Source: Mesorhizobium sp.
GTDB taxonomy: Bacteria; Pseudomonadota; Alphaproteobacteria; Rhizobiales; Rhizobiaceae
NCBI RefSeq assembly: GCF_017306545.1
Contig: NZ_JAFKID010000024.1
Coordinates: 49,180 to 113,179 of the forward strand
Length of the DNA stretch: 64,000 nucleotides
Direction of reading: 5' to 3'
The notes beneath the pieces were generated by a model. It was given only the letters and a program-made list of their open reading frames with translations. It was not told where the DNA came from and searched no databases. Positions 34,065 to 42,058 of this stretch are shown one piece after another (within the stretch, counting starts at the first letter, position 1; every line of letters starts with the position of its first letter). Both the position numbers and the translations under genes were made by a program.

Positions 34065-35321
34065 ATGGGTATAGTATCGATGACGAGCGCGGTGCCGAGC
34101 ACTCTCGCGGCTCTTGTGTGCTTTTTTTGCCTGGCAGTCAACGTTCCGGGCGCCGCCGCCGAGGGGGCCGCGCCGCAACCCGCCGCCAAGGCCGAAAAGC
34201 CGACGACCGACATCCGGATCGGCTATCTGCGGGCCTACGCGCCGCAGCTGACGCTGTCCCTGCTCGACCTGCCGCCGCGCGACGAGGGCGTCGCCGGCGC
34301 CGACGTGGCCATCGGCGACAACAACACGACCGGCAAGTTCACCGGCCAGAAATTCAGCCTCGACGTCACCGAGATCAAGCCGGACGCCGACGCGGTCAAG
34401 GCGTTCGACGCCCTTGTCGCCAAGGGCGACCGTTACGTCGTCGCCGACCTGTCGGCCAGGCAGTTGCTGTCGATCGCCGACATCGCCCGCGACAAGGGCG
34501 TGCTCGTCTTCAACATCGGCGCCACCGACGACAGCCTGCGCGAAGAAGATTGCCGCATCAACGTCTTCCATGTCGCGCCGACGCGCTCGATGCTGGCGGA
34601 TGCGCTCGCGCAGTACCTCATGGTCAAGAAATGGCCGAAATGGGTGCTGCTCTACGGCTCGCACGAGGCCGACCATCTCTATGCCGACGCCCTGCGCCGC
34701 GCGGCGACACGTTTCGGCGGCCAGATCGTCGCCGAAAAGGAGTTCAAGGACACCGGCACGGCACGCCGCACCGACACCGGCGCCACGCAGATCCAGCAGC
34801 AGATTTCCGTCTTCACCCAGGACCTGCCGGAACACGACGTGGTGCTGGTCGCCGACGAAAGCCAGGTCTTCGGAACCTACATTCCCTACCGCACCTGGCT
34901 GCCGCGGCTGGTCGCCGGCACCGCCGGCCTCGTCCCCTCCTCCTGGCACCCGGCCAGCGAACAATGGGGCGGCATCCAGATGCAGAGCCGTTTCCTGAAG
35001 GCGGCGGGCCGACGCATGCTGTCCAAGGACATGTCGGCCTGGACGGCGGTGCGGGCGGTGGGCGAAGCCGCCACGCGCACCCATGGCGACGACCCGCAGA
35101 AGATCGGCGCCTACATGCGCTCGGACGATTTTTCGGTCGCCGCCTTCAAGGGGCAGAAGCTGACCTTCCGCAAATGGAACCTCCAGCTTCGCCAGCCGAT
35201 CCTGCTGGGCGACGCCAAGTCGGTCGTGTCGACCTCGCCGCAGGAAGGCTATCTCCATCAGGTTTCCGAACTCGACACGCTCGGCGTCGACCGGCCGGAA
35301 ACGAAATGCGTGCTCAAATAG
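34065..35321 (+). CDS. ABC transporter substrate-binding protein, PQQ/lanthanide-associated (LutA-like)
   Basis: A 418-residue periplasmic protein with an N-terminal export signal (LAALVCFFCLAVNVPGAAAE) and a type-I (LivK-like) binding fold: DIRIGYLRAYAPQLTLSLLD, then DKGVLVFNIGATDDSLREED and WVLLYGSHEADHLYADALRR. It belongs to the branched-chain-like binding proteins found only beside PQQ alcohol dehydrogenases; the lut lanthanide operon of Methylorubrum starts with such a gene. The start is uncertain between ATG 34065 and 34080; neither has a strong ribosome site. It begins the rightward six-gene operon that includes an ABC ATPase and permease. Confidence 0.85.
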   Translation: MGIVSMTSAVPSTLAALVCFFCLAVNVPGAAAEGAAPQPAAKAEKPTTDIRIGYLRAYAPQLTLSLLDLPPRDEGVAGADVAIGDNNTTGKFTGQKFSLDVTEIKPDADAVKAFDALVAKGDRYVVADLSARQLLSIADIARDKGVLVFNIGATDDSLREEDCRINVFHVAPTRSMLADALAQYLMVKKWPKWVLLYGSHEADHLYADALRRAATRFGGQIVAEKEFKDTGTARRTDTGATQIQQQISVFTQDLPEHDVVLVADESQVFGTYIPYRTWLPRLVAGTAGLVPSSWHPASEQWGGIQMQSRFLKAAGRRMLSKDMSAWTAVRAVGEAATRTHGDDPQKIGAYMRSDDFSVAAFKGQKLTFRKWNLQLRQPILLGDAKSVVSTSPQEGYLHQVSELDTLGVDRPETKCVLK

Positions 35322-35341
35322 ATCCAGTCGGGAGGATTTCG

Positions 35342-36313
35342 GTGAAGAAACGAGCCTGCGCCCTCGCCCTGTTCGCGTCCGTCTCGATGGCCGGCCCGGC
35401 CTTCGCCTACACGGCCTATGTCTCCAACGAGAAGGGCAACTCGATCAGCGTGGTCGATACCGCCACGATGAAGGTCGTCAAGACCGTCGATGTCGGCCAG
35501 CGGCCGCGCGGCATCACCATCTCGCATGACGGCAAGTTCGTCTACCTGTGCGCCAGCGACGACGACACGATAGAGATCATCGACACCTCGACCTTCGAGA
35601 TCGTCGGCGAGCTGCCGTCCGGTCCCGACCCCGAACTGTTCGTGCTGTCGCCGGACGGCAAGACGCTCTACGTCGCCAACGAAAACGACAACCTCGTCAC
35701 CGTCATCGACATCGACAGCAAGCAGGTGGTTTCGGAAATCCCGGTCGGCGTCGAGCCGGAAGGCATGGGGGTGAGCCCGGACGGCAAGACCATGGTCAAC
35801 ACTTCCGAGACGACCAGCATGGCGCATTTCATCGACACGGCGAGCCACGAAGTGACCGACAACGTGCTGGTCGATACGCGCCCGCGCTACGCCGAATTCA
35901 CGCCCGACGGCTCGCAGGTCTGGGTCAGCGCCGAGGTCGGCGGCACGGTGAGCGTCATCGACAACGCGACGCACAAGGTGGTCAAGAAGATCGAGTTCGC
36001 GATTCCGGGCCTGCGCGCCGAAACCATCCAGCCGGTCGGCATTTCGATCAGCGCCGACGGCAAGAAGGCCTATGTCTCCCTCGGGCCCGCCAACCATGTC
36101 GCCGTGGTCGACACCAAGACCTACGAAGTCGAGAAATATATCCTCGTCGGCCAGCGTGTGTGGCACTCCGCCTTCACGCCCGACCAGAAGACGCTGATCA
36201 CCACCAACGGCAATTCCAACGACATCACCTTCATCGACACGGCAACCGACGAGCCGGTGCAGTCGCTGACCGTCGGACAACAGCCCTGGGGCGTCGTCGT
36301 TTCGCCAAAGTAG
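35342..36313 (+). CDS. YVTN beta-propeller protein, PQQ-associated
   Basis: A 323-residue exported beta-propeller. A signal peptide (KKRACALALFASVSMAGPAFA) is followed by about seven 40-residue YVTN repeats, each with the pattern hxVxDTxxxxVxxxIxVGxxPxGhxxSPDGK (for example TMKVVKTVDVGQRPRGITIS, VVSEIPVGVEPEGMGVSPDG). It starts with GTG at 35342 after GGGAGGATTTCG. It is the standard partner of the PQQ-type ABC system and probably acts in the periplasm in binding a metal, cofactor or protein. In the lut operon a similar propeller lies at the same place. Confidence 0.88.
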   Translation: MKKRACALALFASVSMAGPAFAYTAYVSNEKGNSISVVDTATMKVVKTVDVGQRPRGITISHDGKFVYLCASDDDTIEIIDTSTFEIVGELPSGPDPELFVLSPDGKTLYVANENDNLVTVIDIDSKQVVSEIPVGVEPEGMGVSPDGKTMVNTSETTSMAHFIDTASHEVTDNVLVDTRPRYAEFTPDGSQVWVSAEVGGTVSVIDNATHKVVKKIEFAIPGLRAETIQPVGISISADGKKAYVSLGPANHVAVVDTKTYEVEKYILVGQRVWHSAFTPDQKTLITTNGNSNDITFIDTATDEPVQSLTVGQQPWGVVVSPK

Positions 36314-36345
36314 CCATTTCAGAGCACAGCAGAAAGGTCCGTTTC

Positions 36346-36792
36346 ATGAAGATCAGCCGCACGATCGCCTTTGTCCTGGCCGGGCTCGCGCTTGCCCCGC
36401 TGGCCGCCCATGCCGACGACGATGACGACAAGCCCAAGGTGACGCGGTCCAGCAAGAACCTGCCCGAACTGGTGCTCGGCTCGGACAAGTCCAGCTACGA
36501 CGTCAACAAGACCGATTTCGAGCTGATCGCCGGCCAGGGCTATCGCTGGAAGATCACCTCTCACGGCGGCTTCGAATACAAGTTCATGACAGACCTCTGG
36601 CGCAACGTGTGGATCGACCAGATCGTCATCAACGACCTGGAGGTCCACATGGCGGGCGCCCCGGCCTGGCTCGAATTCGACGACGGCGGGACCATCCTGG
36701 TGCAGTTCCATACGGTGCGGCCGGGCCAATACACATGGTCGGTGCCGGACCTTGCCGACAAGGGCATGAAAGGCAAGATTACGATCAAGTGA
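36346..36792 (+). CDS. Small exported protein with Asp-rich mature N-terminus (unknown function)
   Basis: A 148-residue protein with a signal peptide (ISRTIAFVLAGLALAPLAAHA) followed at once by five aspartates (ADDDDDKPK). The rest is a compact all-beta-looking domain rich in aromatic residues (GYRWKITSHGGFEYKFMTDL, WRNVWIDQIVINDLEVHMAG, PAWLEFDDGGTILVQFHTV). I recognise it only as a companion of the PQQ/lanthanide ABC operon. It has no Cys and no EF-hand loop. The acidic start could bind hard cations such as lanthanides (inference). It is 32 bp downstream of the propeller gene; AGAAAGG precedes the ATG. Confidence 0.8.
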   Translation: MKISRTIAFVLAGLALAPLAAHADDDDDKPKVTRSSKNLPELVLGSDKSSYDVNKTDFELIAGQGYRWKITSHGGFEYKFMTDLWRNVWIDQIVINDLEVHMAGAPAWLEFDDGGTILVQFHTVRPGQYTWSVPDLADKGMKGKITIK

Positions 36793-36853
36793 CGTGGCGT
36801 TGGCGGCCTGCCGCGCGACAGCGGCGGCAGGCGGCGGCAAGGAGCGGTGCGAC

Positions 36854-37636
36854 GTGCAGCATGTGAGGACGACCGGCCCCGAAGACGACGTGGCGGCGCT
36901 CGACGTCGCCGCCGTCAGCCATTTCTACGGCCGCAAGCAGGCGCTCGACGCCGTTTCCTTTTCCATCGCGCCGGCCAGCTTCACCGTGCTGCTCGGCCTC
37001 AACGGCGCCGGCAAGACGACGCTGTTTTCGCTCATCAGCCATCTCTACGACACGCGCCAGGGATCGATCCGCATCTTCGGCCACGACATCAGCCGGGCTT
37101 CCGGCGAGGCGCTGCGGCGCGTCGGCATCGTCTTCCAGGCGCGCACCCTCGACCTCGACCTCAGCGTCTACCAGAACCTCGCCTATCACGCCTCGCTGCA
37201 CGGCATCGGGGCCGGCGAGGCGCGCCGCCGCATCACGGCGCTGCTGGACACGGTCGCCATGGCCGACCGGGTCCACGACAAGGCGCGCAGCCTTTCGGGC
37301 GGCCAGATGCGGCGCATCGAGATCGCCAGGGCGCTGCTGCACCGCCCTTCCCTGCTGCTGCTCGACGAAGCGACGGTCGGCCTGGACGTCCAGTCGCGCG
37401 CCGGCATCCTCGCCACCATCCGCCGGCTGGTCGACAGCGAGGGCATCGGCGTCTTGTGGGCGACGCACCTGATCGACGAGGTCGAGGACGGCGACAGCGT
37501 CGTCGTGCTGCGGCAGGGCAAGCTGGTGGCCAGGGGCAAGGTGGCGGAGGTCGTGCAGGCGACCGGCAGCGCCTCCGTCCACGAAGCCTTTTTCAAGCTC
37601 AACCGCATCGACCGGCCCGCCGAGGTCGGCCCATGA
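36854..37636 (+). CDS. ABC transporter ATP-binding protein, PQQ/lanthanide-associated (LutE-like)
   Basis: A 260-residue ABC ATPase with intact motifs: Walker A GLNGAGKTTLFSL, signature LSGGQMRRIEIARALLH, Walker B LLLLDEATVGLD, and an H-loop (VLWATHLIDE). The start is read as GTG 36854 because AAGGAG lies 9 bp before it. A longer frame from GTG 36794 adds 20 residues of low-complexity sequence between the genes. It energises the following ABC-2-type permease. The ATGA overlap with the permease shows coupled translation. Confidence 0.9.
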   Translation: MQHVRTTGPEDDVAALDVAAVSHFYGRKQALDAVSFSIAPASFTVLLGLNGAGKTTLFSLISHLYDTRQGSIRIFGHDISRASGEALRRVGIVFQARTLDLDLSVYQNLAYHASLHGIGAGEARRRITALLDTVAMADRVHDKARSLSGGQMRRIEIARALLHRPSLLLLDEATVGLDVQSRAGILATIRRLVDSEGIGVLWATHLIDEVEDGDSVVVLRQGKLVARGKVAEVVQATGSASVHEAFFKLNRIDRPAEVGP

Positions 37637-38505
37637 GCGCGCCCATGCCCCACGCAGCCGAAAGCGCGGTTGCGCTGCGCTCGAAACCGTTCGGCCTCGG
37701 CCAGTACCTCACCTGCCTCAAGGGCATCGTGCTGCGCGAAGGCCTGCGCTTCCTGCACCAGCGCGAACGCTTCATCTCATCGCTCGTCAGGCCGCTGATC
37801 TGGCTGTTCATCTTCGCCGCCGGCTTCCGCCAAGTGCTCGGCGTGTCGATCATCCCGCCCTACAAGACCTACGTCCTCTACGAAGTCTACATCACGCCGG
37901 GGCTGTGCGGCATGATCCTGCTGTTTTCCGGCATGCAGTCGTCGCTGTCGATGGTCTACGACCGCGAGATGGGCAACATGCGCACCTTGCTGGTCAGCCC
38001 GTTCCCGCGCTGGTTCCTGCTCGTCTCGAAGATGCTGGCCGGCGTCACGGTTTCCATCGCGCAGGTCTATGCCTTCCTGCTCGTCGCCTGGTTCTGGGGC
38101 GTGAAAGGGCCGCCGCTCGGCTATCTCACCGTGCTGCCGGCGCTGTTTTTATCGGGCATGATGCTGTGCGCGCTCGGCATGCTGTTGTCCTCGATGATCA
38201 AGCAGTTGGAGAATTTCGCCGGCGTGATGAACTTCGTCATCTTCCCCGCCTATTTCGCCTCGCCGGCGCTCTACCCGCTGTGGCGCATCCAGGAGGCGAG
38301 CCCGCTGCTCTACAAGATCTGCGCGGCCAACCCGTTCACCTATGCGGTGGAGCTGATCCGCTTCGCCTTCTACGGCCAGGTCGAGTGGACGTCGCTCGCC
38401 ATCGTCTGCGCCTGCACGCTTCTGTTCCTGGCCGCCGCGATCGTCGCCTACGATCCCTCGCGCGGCCTGATCGCCCGCAAACAGGACACCGGAGGAAACG
38501 GCTGA
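37633..38505 (+). CDS. ABC-2 type transporter permease, PQQ/lanthanide-associated (LutF/PedC-like)
   Basis: A 290-residue inner-membrane permease with about six spans (LIWLFIFAAGFRQVLG, GLCGMILLFSGMQSSLSMVY, FLLVAWFWGVKGPPLGYLTV, LPALFLSGMMLCALGMLLSS, TSLAIVCACTLLFLAAAIVA). MVYDREMGNMRTLLVSPFPR and the NPFTYAVELIRFAFYGQ motif mark the ABC-2 superfamily, usually exporters. It forms a complex with the preceding ATPase. The direction is unresolved: homologous systems have been linked both to lanthanide handling and to PQQ alcohol oxidation. Confidence 0.88.
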   Translation: MSAPMPHAAESAVALRSKPFGLGQYLTCLKGIVLREGLRFLHQRERFISSLVRPLIWLFIFAAGFRQVLGVSIIPPYKTYVLYEVYITPGLCGMILLFSGMQSSLSMVYDREMGNMRTLLVSPFPRWFLLVSKMLAGVTVSIAQVYAFLLVAWFWGVKGPPLGYLTVLPALFLSGMMLCALGMLLSSMIKQLENFAGVMNFVIFPAYFASPALYPLWRIQEASPLLYKICAANPFTYAVELIRFAFYGQVEWTSLAIVCACTLLFLAAAIVAYDPSRGLIARKQDTGGNG

Positions 38506-39134
38506 TGCTACGCACGGGCCTCGTATCTTGCCTGACGGCCGCCGCCCTGCTCGGCACCGCCGCTTATGCCGCCGCCGCGACCGGCGACCCGGACTGGCCC
38601 TGCCAGCAGCGCAAGGTGCCGCAGCTTTCGCTCGGGCAGGTCTGGAACGGGCCGGACCTGCCGAAAGCCGCCGGCGACTGGTCGCACGACGGGACAGTCT
38701 CGGCGCTTGTGGAGGACGTGGCGGCGCGCCGCATGCCGCTCGACGAGGCCAGGCAGCGCATCCGTGACTTTGCCGCCGGCCTGCCGCAGGACCAGCTGGA
38801 ACCGAAGCTGACGATGCTGATGCAGGGCCTGTTCGACCACATGGACGAGGAACGCTCGCAGGTCATTTCCGGCATCGGCCGCTACGCCCGCAAGCAGATC
38901 GAGATGGCGGCTTCGCTGCGCAAGGAATCGGCCGTGGTCGATGCCCTGCGGGCCAAGGCCGACGCCGACCCGGACGACGTCGAGCGGCAGACCGACCGGC
39001 TGAATTTCGCCACCCGCGTCTACCAGGAGCGCGTCCAGTCGCTGACCTATGTCTGCGACGTGCCGACGCTCATCGAGCAGCGGCTCTACCAGCTGGCAAA
39101 GACCGTCGCCGAGACGCTGAAACCGAAGAAGTGA
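38505..39134 (+). CDS. Exported protein of the PQQ/lanthanide ABC operon (unknown function)
   Basis: A 209-residue protein with a signal peptide (GLVSCLTAAALLGTAAYAAA). The mature part starts DPDWPCQQRKVPQLSLGQVW and then is almost wholly helical and charged, with a GRYARKQIEMAASLRKE segment and a C-terminal helix ending LKPKK. Two Cys (in WPCQQ and YVCDVP) could pair. The ATG overlaps the permease stop (TGATG), so it is part of the operon. Homologues always go with the PQQ ABC system; function is not known to me. Confidence 0.82.
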   Translation: MLRTGLVSCLTAAALLGTAAYAAAATGDPDWPCQQRKVPQLSLGQVWNGPDLPKAAGDWSHDGTVSALVEDVAARRMPLDEARQRIRDFAAGLPQDQLEPKLTMLMQGLFDHMDEERSQVISGIGRYARKQIEMAASLRKESAVVDALRAKADADPDDVERQTDRLNFATRVYQERVQSLTYVCDVPTLIEQRLYQLAKTVAETLKPKK

Positions 39135-39275
39135 CCGGGCGGCGGCATAGAGCAGGTCCCGTCCGGGCGGGATCGCCCCTCACCTGCCTGCCGGCATCCT
39201 CTCTCCGTCACGGACAAAAGCGGCCGGAAAAGCGGATACCGGCCGCCCTTTGCTCCCCGCGGGGGGGACAGCAGG

Positions 39276-39656
39276 CTATTTGGATTCCTGTTTTAGATAG
39301 GCGATGACGTTGGCGATGTCCTCGTCGCTCTTCAGGCCGGGAAACGCCATCTTCGTGCCTTTGACCATCACCTTGGGGTCATGCAGGTACTTGGTCAGGG
39401 TCGGCTCGTCCCAGACGACGCCGGATTTTCCGGCATCGACCATGGCCGGCGAGTATTTGAAGCCTTCGTGCGTGCCGGCCGTGCGGCCGATGACGCCGTG
39501 CAGCGACGGGCCGATCTTGTTCTTGTCCTCGTCGGCGACATGGCAGGCCTTGCACTTGGCGAAGACCTTCTCGCCGGCCGCGGCATCCTGTGCCTGGGAT
39601 TGGCCGCTAACCAGGGTCGCTACGGATAGAGCCGCGAAAAGTGCGATTGCGCGCAT
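39276..39656 (-). CDS. Class I c-type cytochrome (c2/c550-like)
   Basis: A 126-residue periplasmic cytochrome. It has a signal peptide (ALFAALSVATLVSGQSQAQ), the haem site FAKCKACHVADED, the NKIGPSLHGVIGRTAGTHEG loop, and an axial Met in KGTKMAFPGLKSDED before the C-terminal helix VIAYLKQ. This is the ordinary small soluble cytochrome c2 fold. It may take electrons from XoxG on the way to the terminal oxidase (inference from place). It is transcribed opposite to its neighbours, with its own promoter in 39657-40002. Confidence 0.92.
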   Translation of the reverse strand: MRAIALFAALSVATLVSGQSQAQDAAAGEKVFAKCKACHVADEDKNKIGPSLHGVIGRTAGTHEGFKYSPAMVDAGKSGVVWDEPTLTKYLHDPKVMVKGTKMAFPGLKSDEDIANVIAYLKQESK

Positions 39657-40002
39657 GACGTTTCCTCATTGATCGTCTGGGTGCCCTGGACGATTTCCGC
39701 ACCTCCGCGGATGTCCCCGGATGCGCGCCTGCGCGGCTCGCCACGGGCGGGCCTGCATGCCTAGAAGCTAGCCCGGCAAAGGGGGAAGTCAACCGTACAA
39801 TGGGCAAGACGGGAACCCGGCGAGGTGCCGGCCGGCGCCCGGCCGTCCGCCGTGTTGACGGCCATGGGGCGAGCGCGTAGCCTTCCATGGCCTCGGTTCC
39901 ATCGGGCACCTCGGAACCCCGGCGAACAGCGGCCTGTCGGCCGGCGGGATGGTCGGCTTTGCCGGCCGCGCGCCTCGAAAGAGAGCGGCAAGAGGTGCTT
40001 GC
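39657..40002. other. 346-bp divergent intergenic region, no gene
   Basis: Lies between the starts of the cytochrome c gene (leftward) and the small Cys-rich gene (rightward). Longer open frames cross it in several phases, but none has a ribosome site or protein-like composition. No strong promoter box or hairpin stands out. It must hold the promoters of both flanking genes. Confidence 0.5.
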
Positions 40003-40212
40003 ATGAATATGGTCGATCTCATCCTGACGGTGTGCCTGAGCGCCAATCCGGGCAACTGCCGCGAAGAACACCTTTATTTCGAGAGCGACGGCTCCCTCAT
40101 GCAGTGCATGTTCCTGGCGCAGAGCGAGATCGCGAAATGGGCGCCGCAGCACCCGTCCGTGAAGGTGAGGAGCTGGAAGTGCGCGTTTCCCTCCAAGGAG
40201 CGGTCGATTTGA
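40003..40212 (+). CDS. Small conserved Cys-containing protein (unknown function)
   Basis: A 69-residue protein, MNMVDLILTVCLSANPGNCR at the start and AKWAPQHPSVKVRSWKCAFP near the end, with four Cys (11, 19, 35, 60) and a central EEHLYFESDGSLMQCMFLAQ. I recognise the pattern (Cys..Cys, CM..AQ, HP....W.C) from small uncharacterised proteins common in rhizobia and Rhodobacterales, usually next to respiratory or periplasmic genes. AAGAGG precedes the ATG. It has no obvious cleavable signal. It starts the second ABC operon, 41 bp before the substrate-binding protein. Confidence 0.72.
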   Translation: MNMVDLILTVCLSANPGNCREEHLYFESDGSLMQCMFLAQSEIAKWAPQHPSVKVRSWKCAFPSKERSI

Positions 40213-40253
40213 GGGCGATCCGCGACTCGCGGAGCCGTTTGCGGGAGGACGGC

Positions 40254-41243
40254 ATGGCTTCAAGGCGCGACTTGCTTCGGATGACGGTCTGGGGGGCGGC
40301 GGCGGCCCTCCTGGCGTCCGCCCGTCCCGGCCTTGCCGCCGGCAAGGTCCGCATCGGCGTGCTGAAATTCGGCACGGTGAGCTGGGAACTCGACACGCTC
40401 AAGCACCACAAGCTCGACGCGGCGAACGGCGTCGATCTCGAAGTGACCGACTTCGCCGGCGAGGACGCGACCAACGTGGCGCTTCTGGCCGGCGCGCTCG
40501 ACGTCATCGTCTCGGACTGGTTGTGGGTTTCGCGCCAGCGCTCGGAGGGCGCCGACCTGACGCTGGCGCCCTATTCCACCACCGTCGGCGCCGTGATGGT
40601 CAAGGACGGCTCGCCGATCCGGCGGATCGCCGATCTCAAGGGCAAGAAGATCGGCGTCACCGGCGGCCCGCTGGACAAGAGCTGGCTGCTGATCCAGGCG
40701 CTGGCCAGGCGCGACGACGCCATCGACCTGACGACGGCCTGCGAGGTCGTCTACGGCGCGCCGCCGCTGATTTCGGAAAAGGCCGCCGAGGGCGAACTCG
40801 ATGCGGCGCTGAATTTCTGGCACTTCTGCGCCCGCATGGAGGCCAACGGCTTCCGCCGGCTGGTCGGCGCCAACGACGCAGCGGCCGCGCTGGGCGCCTC
40901 GGGGCCGGTGTCGGCGCTCGGCTACGTCTTCCACGACAAGTGGGCGGCCGAGAACCTCGGTGCGGCGAAAGCCTTCCTCAAGGCTTCGGCCCAGGCGAAG
41001 GCCATTTTGGCGAAATCCGACGAGGAATGGCTGCGGCTGGCGCCGCTCGTGCGCGCCGAGGGCAAGGAACTGGAAAAGCTGCGCGACCGCTACCGGGAAG
41101 GCATTCCGCGGCGGCCGGTCGCCGACGAGGTTGCCGACGCCGCCAGACTTTATCGCGTCCTGGCCGGCATCGGCGGCGAAAAGCTGGTCGGCAAGGCGTC
41201 CGATATGGCGCCCGGCACCTACTGGCCGGGCCTCACGCAATGA
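40254..41243 (+). CDS. NitT/TauT-type ABC transporter substrate-binding protein, quinoprotein-associated
   Basis: A 329-residue binding protein with a twin-arginine-type signal (SRRDLLRMTVWGAAAALLAS) and a type-II fold: KVRIGVLKFGTVSWELDTLK, AGEDATNVALLAGALDVIVS (read FAGEDATNVALLAGALDVIV), GKKIGVTGGPLDKSWLLIQA and ALNFWHFCARMEANGFRRLV. It resembles SsuA/ThiY-like proteins but is of the subfamily found beside PQQ dehydrogenases. GGGAGGAC precedes the ATG. A folded, Tat-exported binding protein suggests a cofactor or metal bound in the cytoplasm (inference). It is followed without gap by its permease and ATPase. Confidence 0.85.
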   Translation: MASRRDLLRMTVWGAAAALLASARPGLAAGKVRIGVLKFGTVSWELDTLKHHKLDAANGVDLEVTDFAGEDATNVALLAGALDVIVSDWLWVSRQRSEGADLTLAPYSTTVGAVMVKDGSPIRRIADLKGKKIGVTGGPLDKSWLLIQALARRDDAIDLTTACEVVYGAPPLISEKAAEGELDAALNFWHFCARMEANGFRRLVGANDAAAALGASGPVSALGYVFHDKWAAENLGAAKAFLKASAQAKAILAKSDEEWLRLAPLVRAEGKELEKLRDRYREGIPRRPVADEVADAARLYRVLAGIGGEKLVGKASDMAPGTYWPGLTQ

Positions 41244-42058
41244 CGGCGCCGGACGCCGCCGAAGGCGGGCGCGGCGCCCCGGCGGCGCGCATCGGCCTTG
41301 CCGGGGCGGCGATGCCGGCGCTCACCGTGGCGGTTTCGCTGCTGGCGCTCGGCCTGCTGTGGAGCCTGGCGGCCGCCGCCTGGCCGAGCCGCGCCTTCCC
41401 GCCGCCGGGCGCCGTCTGGCGGACCCTGCTCGGCGAGGCGGCCAGCGGCGATCTCGCCTATCATCTCGGCGCGACGCTGGCCCGCGTCGCGGCGGCCTAT
41501 GTCATCGCCATGAGCATCGGCACGGTGATCGGCGTCTTCCTCGGCAGCCACCGGCGCGCCGACCGCTTCTTCAACCCCTGGGTCGTGCTGTTCCTCAACG
41601 TGCCGGCGCTGGTCGTCATCGTGCTCGCCTACATCTGGTTCGGGCTCAACGAGGCGGCGGCCATCGGCGCCGTGGCAGTGAACAAGATCCCCAACGTCGT
41701 GGTGACGATGCGCGAAGGCGCAAGAGCTCTCGATCCGAGCTATGGCGAAATGGCGAGCGTCTACCGCCTCGGCGCCTTCGATCGCATCCGCCATGTCCTG
41801 CTTCCGCAGTTGCAGCCCTATTTCGCCGCGGCCTCGCGCTCCGGCATCGCGCTGATCTGGAAGATCGTCCTGGTCGTCGAACTGCTCGGCCGGTCGAGCG
41901 GCGTCGGCTTCCAGATCTACCTCTATTTCCAGCTTTTCGACGTCGCCGCCATCCTGGCCTATACGCTCGCCTTCGTCGCGGTCATGTTGGCGATCGAACT
42001 CCTTCTGGTGCAGCCCCTTGAACGACATGCGAGCCGCTGGCGCCGCCGCCCCGCTTAG
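41240..42058 (+). CDS. NitT/TauT-type ABC transporter permease
   Basis: A 272-residue permease with about six membrane spans. The EAA-type cytoplasmic loop is in EMASVYRLGAFDRIRHVLLP and the C-terminal spans include ILAYTLAFVAVMLAIELLLV. Other segments: AAAYVIAMSIGTVIGVFLGS, VVLFLNVPALVVIVLAYIWF, GIALIWKIVLVVELLGRSSG. It overlaps the binding protein stop by 4 bp (ATGA) and the ATPase start by about 30 bp. Confidence 0.9.
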   Translation: MTAPDAAEGGRGAPAARIGLAGAAMPALTVAVSLLALGLLWSLAAAAWPSRAFPPPGAVWRTLLGEAASGDLAYHLGATLARVAAAYVIAMSIGTVIGVFLGSHRRADRFFNPWVVLFLNVPALVVIVLAYIWFGLNEAAAIGAVAVNKIPNVVVTMREGARALDPSYGEMASVYRLGAFDRIRHVLLPQLQPYFAAASRSGIALIWKIVLVVELLGRSSGVGFQIYLYFQLFDVAAILAYTLAFVAVMLAIELLLVQPLERHASRWRRRPA

